Assembly (NCBI RefSeq): GCF_900096755.1
Contig: NZ_LT615227.1
Span: 1,331,822 to 1,395,821 of the forward strand
From: Polynucleobacter necessarius
Lineage (GTDB): Bacteria; Pseudomonadota; Gammaproteobacteria; Burkholderiales; Burkholderiaceae
Reading direction: 5' to 3'
DNA: 64,000 nucleotides
Position numbers and translations under genes: made by a program. Within the stretch, counting starts at the first letter, position 1; every line of letters begins with the position of its first letter. Shown piece after piece: positions 30,976 to 39,012 of this stretch. The notes below the pieces were generated by a model. That model saw only the letters and a program-made list of their open reading frames with translations, ran no database searches and was not told where the DNA came from.

Positions 30976-31541
30976 TGGAATACTTATCCACCCTCAAGCT
31001 AACATCGGTGGATTATTTCACCCTAGTTGTGCTCCTGATTTTGGCTTTAGTCGGTATCTCACGTGGATTATTCAAAGAGGTGCTCGCGCTGGCTTCTTGG
31101 TTTGCTGCAGCTTGGGTTGCTTATCACTACAGCAACTACCTCTCTACCGAATGGTTATCCAAATTCCACTTGGATGAATTACTCAGTCTTGGCCTTAGCT
31201 TCTTAATCCTCTTTGTATTAACTCTGATTATTTGTGGCTTGTTTGGTGGAGTGGTGCAAAAAATTATTTTGTCAGCTGGCCTAAGTTTGACAGATCGTTT
31301 TTTGGGTCTCGTGTTTGGCGTTATGCGCGGCGGGTTAATTGTGGTGGTGCTTGCAACTCTTGCAGCGCTGACGCCTATTCAGCAAAGTATGGCTTGGAAA
31401 AATGCAATCACCAGACCAGCAATTGACATGGCAACCGGTTTAATTAAAGGTTGGCTACCAGCTGACTGGGCTAAGCAATTGGGTGAAGCAATGCCCAAAG
31501 TAACACTTACCATTACTCCTAAATTAACAATAGGAATCTAG
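30975..31541 (+). CDS. cvpA: CvpA family membrane protein
   Basis: A 188-residue protein with four predicted membrane helices, opening YFTLVVLLILALVGISRGLF in the first helix, with the CvpA motif GISRGLFKEVLALASW. CvpA was first linked to colicin V production, and in many bacteria it lies upstream of purF, as here. Its molecular role is not settled. It overlaps the SPOR gene by one base and precedes purF by 4 bases. Intact. Confidence 0.9.
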   Translation: MEYLSTLKLTSVDYFTLVVLLILALVGISRGLFKEVLALASWFAAAWVAYHYSNYLSTEWLSKFHLDELLSLGLSFLILFVLTLIICGLFGGVVQKIILSAGLSLTDRFLGLVFGVMRGGLIVVVLATLAALTPIQQSMAWKNAITRPAIDMATGLIKGWLPADWAKQLGEAMPKVTLTITPKLTIGI

Positions 31542-31545
31542 AGAT

Positions 31546-33090
31546 ATGTGCGGCGTCGTCGGAACTGTTTCCCACTCACCAGTAAATCAACTTCTCTATG
31601 ATGCGTTGTTGCTATTGCAACATCGCGGTCAGGATGCGGCAGGTATTGCAACTATGAACGGCAATTCGTTCACGATGCATAAAGCCAACGGCTTGGTACG
31701 AGATGTCTTTAGAACTCGCAATATGCGCAGCTTGGTTGGCAATGCTGGTATTGGTCAAGTACGTTATCCAACTGCAGGTTCAGCCAGCAGCGAAGAAGAG
31801 GCGCAACCATTTTATGTAAGCGCGCCGTACGGAATTATCTTGGCACACAACGGCAACCTCACCAACGCACCGAGTTTGCGTGTAGAGATGGCTTATCGTG
31901 ATCGCCGCCACATCAATACGAGCTCCGATACCGAAGTATTACTCAACGTATTGGCTTATGAGCTTCAAAAAGAAACGAATAGTGCAGCACTTGATGAGGG
32001 CGCGATGTTTAATGCGGTTACCGGAGTAACGAATCGCGTGAAAGGTTCTTACGCCGTGGTCTCATTGATCGCTGGTTATGGTTTATTGGCCTTCCGTGAT
32101 CAATACGGTATTCGTCCTTTATGTATTGGACGTATTGATACGCCGCAAGGTCCTGAGTGGATGATTGCATCTGAATCTGTTGCGCTTGAAGGCCTGGGCT
32201 TTACATTCGTACGCGACGTTCATCCAGGCGAAGCAATTTATATCGACTTAGATGGTAATTTCTATTCACGTCAGTGTGTGCCGAACGCGGTTCTAACGCC
32301 TTGTATCTTTGAGTATGTCTACATGGCTCGTCCAGACTCCACCATTGATGGTGTGACCGTCTATAACGTGCGTATGCGTATGGGTGACTATCTCGCTGAA
32401 AAGATTCGCAAAGAGACCAATGTTGACGAGATCGATGTCGTTATGCCGATTCCGGACTCTAGTCGTCCTGCAGCGATGCAGGTAGCTAAGAACCTCGGCG
32501 TAGACTATCGCGAAGGATTCTTCAAGAACCGTTACATTGGCCGTACCTTCATCATGCCAGGCCAGGCTGTTCGCAAGAAATCAGTCCGCCAAAAACTCAA
32601 TGCTATGCGTATTGAGTTCAAAGATAAGACTGTATTAATTGTGGATGATTCCATCGCTCGTGGAACAACATCTTTTGAGATCGTGCAAATGGCACGCGAG
32701 TCGGGCGCTAAGAAAGTGATCTTTGCATCCGCTGCACCGCCAGTACGTTTCCCGAATGTCTACGGTATCGATATGCCAACGCGTAGTGAGTTAGTTGCCT
32801 ACGGCCGCACTGATGAAGAAATCAATAAGATGATTGGCGCCGATCAACTCATCTATCAAAGCGTAGAAGACATGAAGCAGGCGGTACGGGATATCAATCC
32901 TGATATTAAGAACTTCGAGGCCTCTTGTTTTGATGGTTTCTACATTACTGGCGATATTACCGAGTCCTATCTAGATGCTTTAGAGGCAGCCAGAAATACC
33001 TCTGCTGCTAAAGCGGATCGTCAGAAAGACTCTAGCGACTTTGCCCGCTCCCAGTTCCACCTGCATTTGGCTACGGCTACCGAAGACTAA
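31546..33090 (+). CDS. purF: Amidophosphoribosyltransferase
   Basis: First committed step of purine synthesis. The 514-residue protein begins MCGVVGTVSHSP, so Cys2 becomes the N-terminal nucleophile of the Ntn glutaminase domain. LLLQHRGQDAAGIAT and the glutaminase region follow. The C-terminal phosphoribosyltransferase domain has the PRPP loop TVLIVDDSIARGTTSFEI. Intact. A strong hairpin follows the stop. Confidence 0.96.
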   Translation: MCGVVGTVSHSPVNQLLYDALLLLQHRGQDAAGIATMNGNSFTMHKANGLVRDVFRTRNMRSLVGNAGIGQVRYPTAGSASSEEEAQPFYVSAPYGIILAHNGNLTNAPSLRVEMAYRDRRHINTSSDTEVLLNVLAYELQKETNSAALDEGAMFNAVTGVTNRVKGSYAVVSLIAGYGLLAFRDQYGIRPLCIGRIDTPQGPEWMIASESVALEGLGFTFVRDVHPGEAIYIDLDGNFYSRQCVPNAVLTPCIFEYVYMARPDSTIDGVTVYNVRMRMGDYLAEKIRKETNVDEIDVVMPIPDSSRPAAMQVAKNLGVDYREGFFKNRYIGRTFIMPGQAVRKKSVRQKLNAMRIEFKDKTVLIVDDSIARGTTSFEIVQMARESGAKKVIFASAAPPVRFPNVYGIDMPTRSELVAYGRTDEEINKMIGADQLIYQSVEDMKQAVRDINPDIKNFEASCFDGFYITGDITESYLDALEAARNTSAAKADRQKDSSDFARSQFHLHLATATED

Positions 33091-33098
33091 AAAGCGAC

Positions 33099-33127
33099 AG
33101 GAATTTGCCTCACTCGAGGCAAATCCT
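33099..33127 (+). terminator. Hairpin after purF
   Basis: AGGAATTTGCCTC pairs with GAGGCAAATCCT around a loop of ACTC. No T run follows, so it is a weak intrinsic terminator at best. It may instead be a transcript-end or leader structure ahead of metZ. Confidence 0.45.
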
Positions 33128-33150
33128 CAATTCGGTGTCAAAATAGCAGT

Positions 33151-34359
33151 ATGAAGAGCAAAACTACACGCAAAAAACCCGATTTTTCTAAGCTGGCGCT
33201 GGAGACCTTGGCTGTCCGCGCGGGCACTCGTCGCACCGCTGAATACCAAGAGCATTCAGAAGCAATGTTCCTAACATCTAGCTTTTGTTTTGATAGTGCA
33301 GAGTTGGCTGCCGATGGTTTCGCACACGCAGATCAAGGTTTTATTTATTCTCGTTTCACCAATCCAACCGTTAGCATGTTCCAGGATCGCTTGGCTGCCT
33401 TAGAGGGTGGTGAGGCATGTATTGCTACAGCATCAGGCATGTCAGCCATTTTGACAATGGCGATGGCTCATCTACAAGCAGGTGACCATGTTGTTTGTTC
33501 GCGCTCCGTATTTGGTGCAACGATTCAGTTATTTAGCAATATTTTGGGTCGCTTTGGCATTACCACTACCTATGTTGATTTGGCTGATACCAAATCATGG
33601 CAAGCTGCTGTCCAGCCAAATACCAAACTCTTTTATCTAGAGACGCCTTCCAATCCCTTAACTGAAATTGCTGATATCAGAGCAATTTCAAAGATTGTTA
33701 AGAAGGCAAAAGCATTGTTTGCGGTAGATAACTGTTTTTGTACGCCGGCATTACAAAAACCATTGGCACTCGGTGCTGATGTCGTGATTCATTCTGCCAC
33801 CAAGTATCTCGATGGCCAGGGTAGGGTAGTGGGCGGCGCAATTGTAGGCAGTAAAGATTTCATCATGGGTAAAGTATTCCCGTATGTGCGTACCGCGGGC
33901 CCAACACTCTCAGCGTTTAATGCTTGGGTATTCTTGAAGGGCTTGGAGACTTTAGAGCTTCGCATGAAGCAACAGAGTCAGAACGCTCTCGCCTTAGCGC
34001 AATGGCTTGAGAAGCAGTCAGGGGTGGAGCGTGTTTATCATCCAGGCCTCAAATCTCACCCTCAACATGCTTTAGAGAAGCGTCAGCAAAAAGAGGGTGG
34101 CGCAATTCTGTCATTCACACTCAAGGGTGGCAAGAAGGCTGCATTCAAACTGATTAATCAAACTAAGCTTTGCTCGATTACTGCAAATTTGGGCGATACC
34201 CGCACGACTATTACGCATCCAGCTACAACGACACATTGCCGCGTTAGCCCTGAGGCTCGTAAAGCTGCAGGCATCTCTGATGGCTTGGTACGTATTGCGG
34301 TGGGATTAGAAAACATCAACGATTTAAAGAATGATCTCGTTGGCGGACTCAAAAAATAA
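33151..34359 (+). CDS. metZ: O-succinylhomoserine sulfhydrylase
   Basis: PLP enzyme of the Cys/Met metabolism family that makes homocysteine from O-succinylhomoserine and sulfide. The 402 residues include YSRFTNPTVSMFQDRLAALE, the aspartate-containing AVDNCFCTPALQKPLALGAD, the PLP Lys in VIHSATKYLDGQGRVVGGA and C-terminal TRTTITHPATTTHCRV. It lies between purF and a methyltransferase gene; purF-metZ is a common pair in Burkholderiales. Intact. Its use of free sulfide is a possible link to the neighbouring sulfur island, though that is inference. Confidence 0.92.
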   Translation: MKSKTTRKKPDFSKLALETLAVRAGTRRTAEYQEHSEAMFLTSSFCFDSAELAADGFAHADQGFIYSRFTNPTVSMFQDRLAALEGGEACIATASGMSAILTMAMAHLQAGDHVVCSRSVFGATIQLFSNILGRFGITTTYVDLADTKSWQAAVQPNTKLFYLETPSNPLTEIADIRAISKIVKKAKALFAVDNCFCTPALQKPLALGADVVIHSATKYLDGQGRVVGGAIVGSKDFIMGKVFPYVRTAGPTLSAFNAWVFLKGLETLELRMKQQSQNALALAQWLEKQSGVERVYHPGLKSHPQHALEKRQQKEGGAILSFTLKGGKKAAFKLINQTKLCSITANLGDTRTTITHPATTTHCRVSPEARKAAGISDGLVRIAVGLENINDLKNDLVGGLKK

Positions 34360-34381
34360 TCAAGTTCATCAGGATCGGTCT

Positions 34382-34999
34382 ATGAGTTTTGCGGATGCCA
34401 CCCAGTTCTGGAATGAGCGCTTCGATAGAGAAGAGTTCATTTTCGGCAAAGATCCCAATGAGTATTTAGTTGAAAAGGCGAAGGAGTACTTAAAACCCAA
34501 AGATAAGGTTTTATGTATTGCTGACGGCGAGGGTCGCAATGGCGTCTGGCTGGCTAAGCAAGGCATGCAAGTAGTTGGCTTTGATGCATCGGATATCGCT
34601 TTGGCCAAGGCAAAGCAGTTTGCCAAAGACAATCAAGTGGAGGTTGAGTATTCATTCTCTGATACTGATGGCTATGCATGGTCCGAGAATACTTATGATG
34701 CAGTCATCGGTATCTTTATCCAGTTTGCGGATCCAGCAATGCGCGCCAGAATCTTCCAGCAAGCATATAAGGCGACCAAGCCAGGCGGGCTCTTCATTCT
34801 GCAGGGCTATACACCTAAGCAGCTAGATTACAAGACTGGTGGACCATCTTTAATAGAACATCTGTACACAGAAGAGTTGATCAGAGATCTTGCTAAAGAG
34901 TTTCAAATCCTAGAACTCGTTAGCTACGAGAAAGAACTCTCTGAAGGTCCAAGACATACTGGTATATCAGCAATACTGGGCTTAGTTTGCAGAAAATGA
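34382..34999 (+). CDS. Class I SAM-dependent methyltransferase (TehB-like)
   Basis: A 205-residue cytoplasmic methyltransferase. Start at ATG 34382. The SAM-binding motif is VLCIADGEGRNGVWLAKQG at about residues 40-58, followed by VVGFDASDIALAKAKQFA (acidic loop) and YDAVIGIFIQFADPAMR. The opening FWNERFDREEFIFGKDPNEY is typical of TehB/thiopurine-methyltransferase-like proteins. The substrate is unknown. It lies at the border of the sulfur island, 22 bases after metZ and 10 bases before the FNR-like gene, so a role with sulfur or chalcogen compounds is possible but unproven. Confidence 0.8.
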   Translation: MSFADATQFWNERFDREEFIFGKDPNEYLVEKAKEYLKPKDKVLCIADGEGRNGVWLAKQGMQVVGFDASDIALAKAKQFAKDNQVEVEYSFSDTDGYAWSENTYDAVIGIFIQFADPAMRARIFQQAYKATKPGGLFILQGYTPKQLDYKTGGPSLIEHLYTEELIRDLAKEFQILELVSYEKELSEGPRHTGISAILGLVCRK

Positions 35000-35009
35000 G
35001 TAGTTTCGT

Positions 35010-35725
35010 ATGAAGATTATCGAAATAAAAAGTGCATGGCAGGGTAATAGCGATTGCAATGCATGCTCTATTCGCAGCTCTGCGCTTTTTGCTGAACTGA
35101 ATGAAGAAGATTTTTCTAAGATTCATTCCCCTATTGACGATCTTCGCTTTGAGGCTAATTCAGGTATATACACCCAGGGGGATTCTGCAGAACATTTGTA
35201 TACCTACGTGAAGGCTATATTAAGCTGTTGCATATCAATTCCGACGGCTCAAGCAGAATTGTGCGCTTAGTAATGCCGGGTGATTTGTTTGGTATGGAGG
35301 CTTTGTTGGGTGAGACTTATACGCATACTGCTGCAGCTCTATCTAATGTCCACCTGTGCCGCATTCCAAAGGCGATTATCTCCAGCTTGGGTGAAGAGTC
35401 CCCACGCTTACATCGTCAAATTGTTAAAAAATGGGGTGAAGCCATGACTCAGTCTGAGTCATGGTTTTCTGAAATCAATACCGGAAGAATCGAAGTGCGT
35501 CTAGCTCGATTTTTCTTGCGAGTTGCTAAGGTCTCTGGTGATATGGCAGTTGCGCCACTCTTTAAGAGAGAGGATATGGGCTTAATGATGGACGTGAAGT
35601 TTGAAACTATCAGTAGAGCCCTTGCTTCTATGGCGGAACAGGGCTTAATTTCCAACATCGGAAAGTTAAGCATTCAAATTCCGAGTATAAAAAAGCTTGA
35701 AAGCTTTTCTCAAGCTGGTACTTAA
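35010..35725 (+). pseudogene. Crp/Fnr-family transcriptional regulator, one-base frameshift
   Basis: The N-terminal part (35010 to about 35205) has CNACSIRSSALFAELNEEDF and the start of the cyclic-nucleotide-type beta barrel (GIYTQGDSAEHLYT). Reading then moves one frame: YIKLLHINSDGSSRIVRLVM, GDLFGMEALLGETYTHTAAA, and the C-terminal winged helix (FKREDMGLMMDVKFETISRA). TATACCTACGTG at about 35205 lacks one T relative to the expected YTLREGYIKLL. Only a CxxC pair is visible at the N-terminus, so a complete FNR-type 4Fe-4S site is not evident. It was probably a redox or sulfur-responsive regulator at the edge of the sulfur island. The break removes the DNA-binding domain from the first reading frame. 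Confidence 0.85.
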
Positions 35726-35730
35726 AAATA

Positions 35731-35757
35731 AAAAAGACTGCCTTGGCAGTCTTTTTT
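35731..35757. terminator. Bidirectional intrinsic terminator
   Basis: AAAAAGACTGCC and GGCAGTCTTTTTT form a stem with A and T runs on the two sides, placed between the convergent FNR-like gene (plus) and the HiPIP gene (minus). It can end transcription from both directions. Confidence 0.85.
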
Positions 35758-35797
35758 ATTTATCGAAATGATTCGACTAAAACTCTATATTGCGAAC

Positions 35798-36112
35798 TTA
35801 AGCTTTCTTGGCGTAAGCAGAGCACCAACCCTTGCCTGCAACCTTCTTCGTGCCAAATAATGAACAGCCACCAGTTGCATCTCCTGCTTTGCCTTGGAAC
35901 AATGCACAGTTATCGCACTCTTGGCCGGCAGCGTATTTTGCATACTTCGCTTTATCAACGGTTGTTGCATTAGCTTTGTATCCTAATGCAGCAGCTTGCG
36001 GATCAGTTTCAGCAACCATTGCTTGAGCTTGAACTGTGCCGTTCAATGCGAGGGTGCAAGCACCAGCAGCAGCAGCAGACAAAATCATAAATTGGCGACG
36101 ACTATTTTTCAT
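35798..36112 (-). CDS. High-potential iron-sulfur protein (HiPIP)
   Basis: A 104-residue periplasmic electron carrier with one 4Fe-4S cluster. The N-terminus is a Tat signal (NSRRQFMILSAAAAGACTLA), and the mature part has the four cysteines in the HiPIP pattern (ECDNCALFQG, GGCSLFG, GWCSAYAKK). HiPIPs carry electrons in photosynthetic and respiratory sulfur oxidisers. Here it probably takes electrons from periplasmic sulfur oxidation to a terminal oxidase; the partner is not shown. It is divergent from the rhodanese gene at 36304, with a 191-base promoter region between them. Intact. Confidence 0.9.
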   Translation of the reverse strand: MKNSRRQFMILSAAAAGACTLALNGTVQAQAMVAETDPQAAALGYKANATTVDKAKYAKYAAGQECDNCALFQGKAGDATGGCSLFGTKKVAGKGWCSAYAKKA

Positions 36113-36243
36113 AAGAGTTCCAGTGTTTGGGTAAATAAAAAGTCTAAATAACTAGCTATACGGCATATTAAAGGGGATAACTCCACCATCAATAGGGGTT
36201 TCTCAGTATTAAGTTTAACCAGGCATGGCCTCACACTATGTAA

Positions 36244-36261
36244 ATATGCATAAATGCGTAT
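36244..36261. promoter_or_regulatory. Near-perfect palindrome, candidate ArsR/SoxR-type operator
   Basis: ATATGCAT-AA-ATGCGTAT is an inverted repeat with 7 of 8 matching positions, 43 bases before the rhodanese start in the HiPIP/rhodanese divergent region. Its right arm, read on the other strand, is ATACGCAT, and the same octamer occurs in front of the soxR-like gene (43349-43356). This suggests a common regulator. Inference only. Confidence 0.5.
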
Positions 36262-36303
36262 AGAAGCATTTAAAACAGATGTATATCCAAATTAAGGGGT
36301 TTT

Positions 36304-36888
36304 ATGAAAAAGATTCTTTCTCTTGGCCTGATGTTGTTTTCAGGTCTCGCCGCAGCGCAAATCAGTGCGCCCGCCAATCCAGAGTTGCTGCAAATTATTG
36401 ATAAGTCCACCAACTTTGTAGTCAAAACGGCCAAAGGCCCAGTTGAAATCACACGCGTAATGACGCCTTGTGCAAAAAATAAGGGTTGGCTACAGCCCTT
36501 AATTCCAATTAAGGGTGTTGTGCCGGTTGATGAGATTGATGTTCTTAATGCATTAAATGACAAGGACTCGTTAGTGGTCGATATGCGAGTGGTTGATGAC
36601 CGCGTCAAAGGAACTATTCCTGGCTCTATTGGCATTCCTTATACCGAAGTCGCTATGCGCATGGATGAATTGGGTTGCAAAAAGCCTGCAGCAGGTTCTA
36701 CTAAATGGGACTGCTCTAAGGCGAAGAAGGTTTATGCCTTCTGTAGCGGACCTGTGTGTCCACAAAGTCCAATGGCGATGGCTGCCATGACTCGCGATGG
36801 TTTTCCTGCTACTAAGATTTATTACTACCGTGGCGGCATGCTTGATTGGGATGCATTGGGTCTAACCACCATTAAAGGTGAGTTTTAA
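36304..36888 (+). CDS. Periplasmic rhodanese-domain protein
   Basis: A 194-residue protein with a signal peptide (KKILSLGLMLFSGLAAAQIS) and a single rhodanese domain (about 75-190; DSLVVDMRVVDDRVKGTIPG, GSIGIPYTEV). The cysteine loop YAFCSGPVCPQSPMAMAA holds the predicted persulfide-forming Cys. A further conserved Cys is in VMTPCAKNKG. Rhodaneses move sulfane sulfur between donors and acceptors; the location next to YeeE/YedE genes suggests it receives thiosulfate-derived sulfur in the periplasm. It is a single-gene unit ended by a strong terminator. Intact. Confidence 0.85.
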   Translation: MKKILSLGLMLFSGLAAAQISAPANPELLQIIDKSTNFVVKTAKGPVEITRVMTPCAKNKGWLQPLIPIKGVVPVDEIDVLNALNDKDSLVVDMRVVDDRVKGTIPGSIGIPYTEVAMRMDELGCKKPAAGSTKWDCSKAKKVYAFCSGPVCPQSPMAMAAMTRDGFPATKIYYYRGGMLDWDALGLTTIKGEF

Positions 36889-36913
36889 ACCAAGTTCATT
36901 GATATTGATGAGG

Positions 36914-36939
36914 AAAGGGAGCTTAGGCTCCCTTTTTTT
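36914..36939 (+). terminator. Intrinsic terminator after the rhodanese gene
   Basis: AAAGGGAGC-TTAG-GCTCCCTTTTTTT, a 9-bp GC-containing stem with a seven-T tail beginning 25 bases after the stop. Confidence 0.9.
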
Positions 36940-36999
36940 GCGCTCTTGCTTAATCTAATGATGTAGATCAAAAAATGCTTACTAATTTATTGCCTTGTC

Positions 37000-37059
37000 T
37001 TGACATTGCATGCTATTTATATAATATAAATATAAATATAAATATATTATTAAATATTT
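37000..37059 (+). promoter_or_regulatory. Promoter region with AT-rich repeats and palindrome before yeeE
   Basis: TTGACA at 37000-37005 is a perfect -35 box, followed by several possible -10 boxes in a run of TATAAA-like repeats. At 37040-37059 AAATAT and ATATTT form an inverted repeat with an 8-base spacer. BigR-type repressors bind AT-rich palindromes in sulfur gene promoters, and a BigR-like arsR lies downstream at 39986, so this may be its operator. Not tested. Confidence 0.45.
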
Positions 37060-37076
37060 AAATGAAATGAGAAAAT

Positions 37077-37592
37077 ATGGTTAATAAGGTGGAGCGGGCT
37101 AAACCGGTGTCGTATATGAGCCCACTTTTAGCGGGAATCCTTCTATTGGCAACTTTTGTTGTCACTGGGCATGGGCTAGGTGCTACAGGATTTACTACTC
37201 GCTTAACTGCATGGGTTGGAATGTACGTTGCGCCTGTGGTAACCAATGCAAATGATTGCCTGGGTGGGATGGTTGAAGAGGGCAAGCCATTAAATGCATG
37301 GATTACTTGGCAAGTCATTGGCGTAGCTCTTGGGGCGCTTACTTCTGCATTTTTTGCGCACAGAATTCAATTCAAGATGGACGGAGCGAGGTTTTTAGGT
37401 GGATCTAAGCGTCCATGGACAGCCCTTTGTGGGGGCGTGCTTGCAGGCTTTGGTGCAAGGATTGCAGCTGGCTGTACTAGCGGCCTTGGTTTGTCCGGTG
37501 CAGCAGTACTGAGCCTGGCCGGCTTTACCTTCCTGGGAACATTTTTTGCCGTAGGTTTGTTGGCAAGCCGTTTCTTGAAAGAGGAGAAATAA
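37077..37592 (+). CDS. YeeE/YedE half-transporter (first half)
   Basis: A 171-residue membrane protein of the YeeE/YedE family, whose full-length member YeeE (TsuA) imports thiosulfate through conserved cysteines. Four to five helices are predicted. The signature GFGARIAAGCTSGLGLSGAA carries the conserved Cys, and a second Cys is in NANDCLGGM. It is paired with the following half-size gene one base later, so the two together would make one transporter. In half-size pairs this polypeptide carries the CTSG motif. Intact. Confidence 0.85.
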   Translation: MVNKVERAKPVSYMSPLLAGILLLATFVVTGHGLGATGFTTRLTAWVGMYVAPVVTNANDCLGGMVEEGKPLNAWITWQVIGVALGALTSAFFAHRIQFKMDGARFLGGSKRPWTALCGGVLAGFGARIAAGCTSGLGLSGAAVLSLAGFTFLGTFFAVGLLASRFLKEEK

Positions 37593-37593
37593 G

Positions 37594-38160
37594 ATGAGTG
37601 AAATTCTCTCGGGGCTTTTATTGGGCGGCGCTTTTGGCTATGTCTTGGAACGCGCCGGATTCGGTAATCCTAATAAGTTGATTGGCCAATTTCGCTTAAC
37701 AGATTGGTCTGTATTTAAGGTGATGTTCACCGCCATTGTGTTTGCTGCTGTTGGCCTCTTAGTTTTGGAGCGTGTGGGCTTTGTAGATGCCGGTAATTTA
37801 TTTGTACCACCTGCATTTTTAGGCGCTGCCGCTCTTGGTGGAGCATTTGTTGGTGCAGGCTTTGCAATTGGTGGATATTGCCCTGGAACCTCAGTCGTCG
37901 GTTTGATGTCTGGACGCATTGATGTGGCCATATTTTTGCTTGGCTTATTGTTAGGGACTGTATTGTTTGCTGGTATCTATCCAAGCATCGAGTTCTTGAC
38001 GACTTTGGGTGAATATGCAAAAGCAGATTCATTGCCTGACGCTTTCCACATATCGGGTTTATCAATCGATGTTGGCTTGATTATTGCGGCCGTCGGAGTA
38101 TTTATCTTGGGTTCTTGGATGGAGAAGAAATCCAAAGACCCGGTTAGTTCCCAGGTTTAA
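37594..38160 (+). CDS. YeeE/YedE half-transporter (second half, DUF6691-like)
   Basis: A 188-residue membrane protein, partner of the preceding gene. The start YVLERAGFGNPNKLIGQF and the signature FAIGGYCPGTSVVGLMSG with the conserved Cys are typical of the second YeeE/YedE half. About five helices. The ATG overlaps the region just after the upstream stop (TAAGATGAG), indicating coupling. Together the pair probably moves thiosulfate or another reduced sulfur compound across the inner membrane. Intact. Confidence 0.85.
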   Translation: MSEILSGLLLGGAFGYVLERAGFGNPNKLIGQFRLTDWSVFKVMFTAIVFAAVGLLVLERVGFVDAGNLFVPPAFLGAAALGGAFVGAGFAIGGYCPGTSVVGLMSGRIDVAIFLLGLLLGTVLFAGIYPSIEFLTTLGEYAKADSLPDAFHISGLSIDVGLIIAAVGVFILGSWMEKKSKDPVSSQV

Positions 38161-38178
38161 TCAATTAAAAGGAAAGTT

Positions 38179-38361
38179 ATGTCTAAGAAATCAACAGTAG
38201 CTGCGTTGGCAATGGCTTTAGCTGGTTTGGCGGCTGCGCCATTGGCACATTCAGCAGATGCCCCTGCTAATCCATCAGGCGCAGAGCAGAAGAACCCCTG
38301 CGGTCCTAAAAAAGAGTCGGCAAATCCATGCGGCCCTAAAAAGCGTAAAGCTGCAGAGTAA
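38179..38361 (+). CDS. Small exported protein with NPCGPKK repeats
   Basis: A 60-residue protein I cannot assign to a named family. Residues 1 to about 26 are a signal peptide (ALAMALAGLAAAPLAHSA). The mature peptide is about 34 residues and is built around two copies of NPCGPKK (at about 40-46 and 50-56), so it has exactly two cysteines in identical basic contexts. It lies in the YeeE/YedE transcript, 18 bases after the second half gene and 10 bases before the next gene. A small periplasmic thiol carrier or metal binder is possible. The function is unknown. Confidence 0.7.
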   Translation: MSKKSTVAALAMALAGLAAAPLAHSADAPANPSGAEQKNPCGPKKESANPCGPKKRKAAE

Positions 38362-38371
38362 TTAAATATAT

Positions 38372-38905
38372 ATGCTTACTCAATCTAATCTCTGGTTGGC
38401 CGCACAAGCGCTAGCAAATATTCAGATGCGATATGCCGAAACTGGGCGCACCTTGAATGAAGCTGCTTTATGTGGCGCCAACGATTTTATTGAGTGGCAG
38501 CACTATCCAAGCAATGACCTTGTGGATGAGCAAAGTGGTTATGAGTTCTACTACCATGCGCATTCTGCAGATGAAATGCCTAATGGTGAGCATGGTCATT
38601 TTCATGTGATTAAGCGTGATGAGAAGAGCTTTCATCACCTTATTGGTATTTCTTTAGACCAGAAGGGTTTGCCAGTTCGCTTATTTACCACTAATCAGTG
38701 GGTTACCGGCGAAGAGATGGCTAATTCGGACATTGTCATCAAACTCACTAAAGAGTTTCAAGTGACCACAAAAGGTCGAATGGCTCCAGTAAGCAATTGG
38801 ATTGGCGCTTTAATTCAATTATTTGCTGCAGAGATTGAGGGTTTGCTTTTGGAGCGAGATCAAAAGATTGCTCGACTAGTGGAAGAGCAGGGCAATCAAT
38901 CGTGA
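38372..38905 (+). CDS. Uncharacterised protein (DUF6969-like)
   Basis: A 177-residue soluble protein without a signal peptide. It has a His-rich central part: YYHAHSADEMPNGEHGHFHV, followed by HHLIGISLDQKGLPVRLFTT and NQWVTGEE. These resemble the uncharacterised DUF6969 family, recalled from memory with moderate certainty. The clustered His and acidic residues could bind a metal. Position inside the sulfur island, in line with the YeeE pair and the NPCGPKK peptide, suggests a linked role. Function unknown. Intact. Confidence 0.6.
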   Translation: MLTQSNLWLAAQALANIQMRYAETGRTLNEAALCGANDFIEWQHYPSNDLVDEQSGYEFYYHAHSADEMPNGEHGHFHVIKRDEKSFHHLIGISLDQKGLPVRLFTTNQWVTGEEMANSDIVIKLTKEFQVTTKGRMAPVSNWIGALIQLFAAEIEGLLLERDQKIARLVEEQGNQS

Positions 38906-39012
38906 GCTGGTATTGAACTCAAAAAAGCATCATGTTTTATCAGAATGCAAGATTGATTTGATGGGTCGTCTTTCAGACAATTTGTTAGTTGTAAATTCAT
39001 AAGGGAGTAGAG

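Noticed and set aside
9634..35009. Long antisense open frames over sdhA, leuC, trpB and others as genes
   Set aside because: They are mirror frames of strongly conserved coding sequence, lack ribosome binding sites and have no recognisable domains.
37014..37059. Replication origin or iteron array
   Set aside because: The AT repeats are short and irregular, and there are no DnaA boxes or replication genes nearby. The location in front of a transporter operon fits a promoter.
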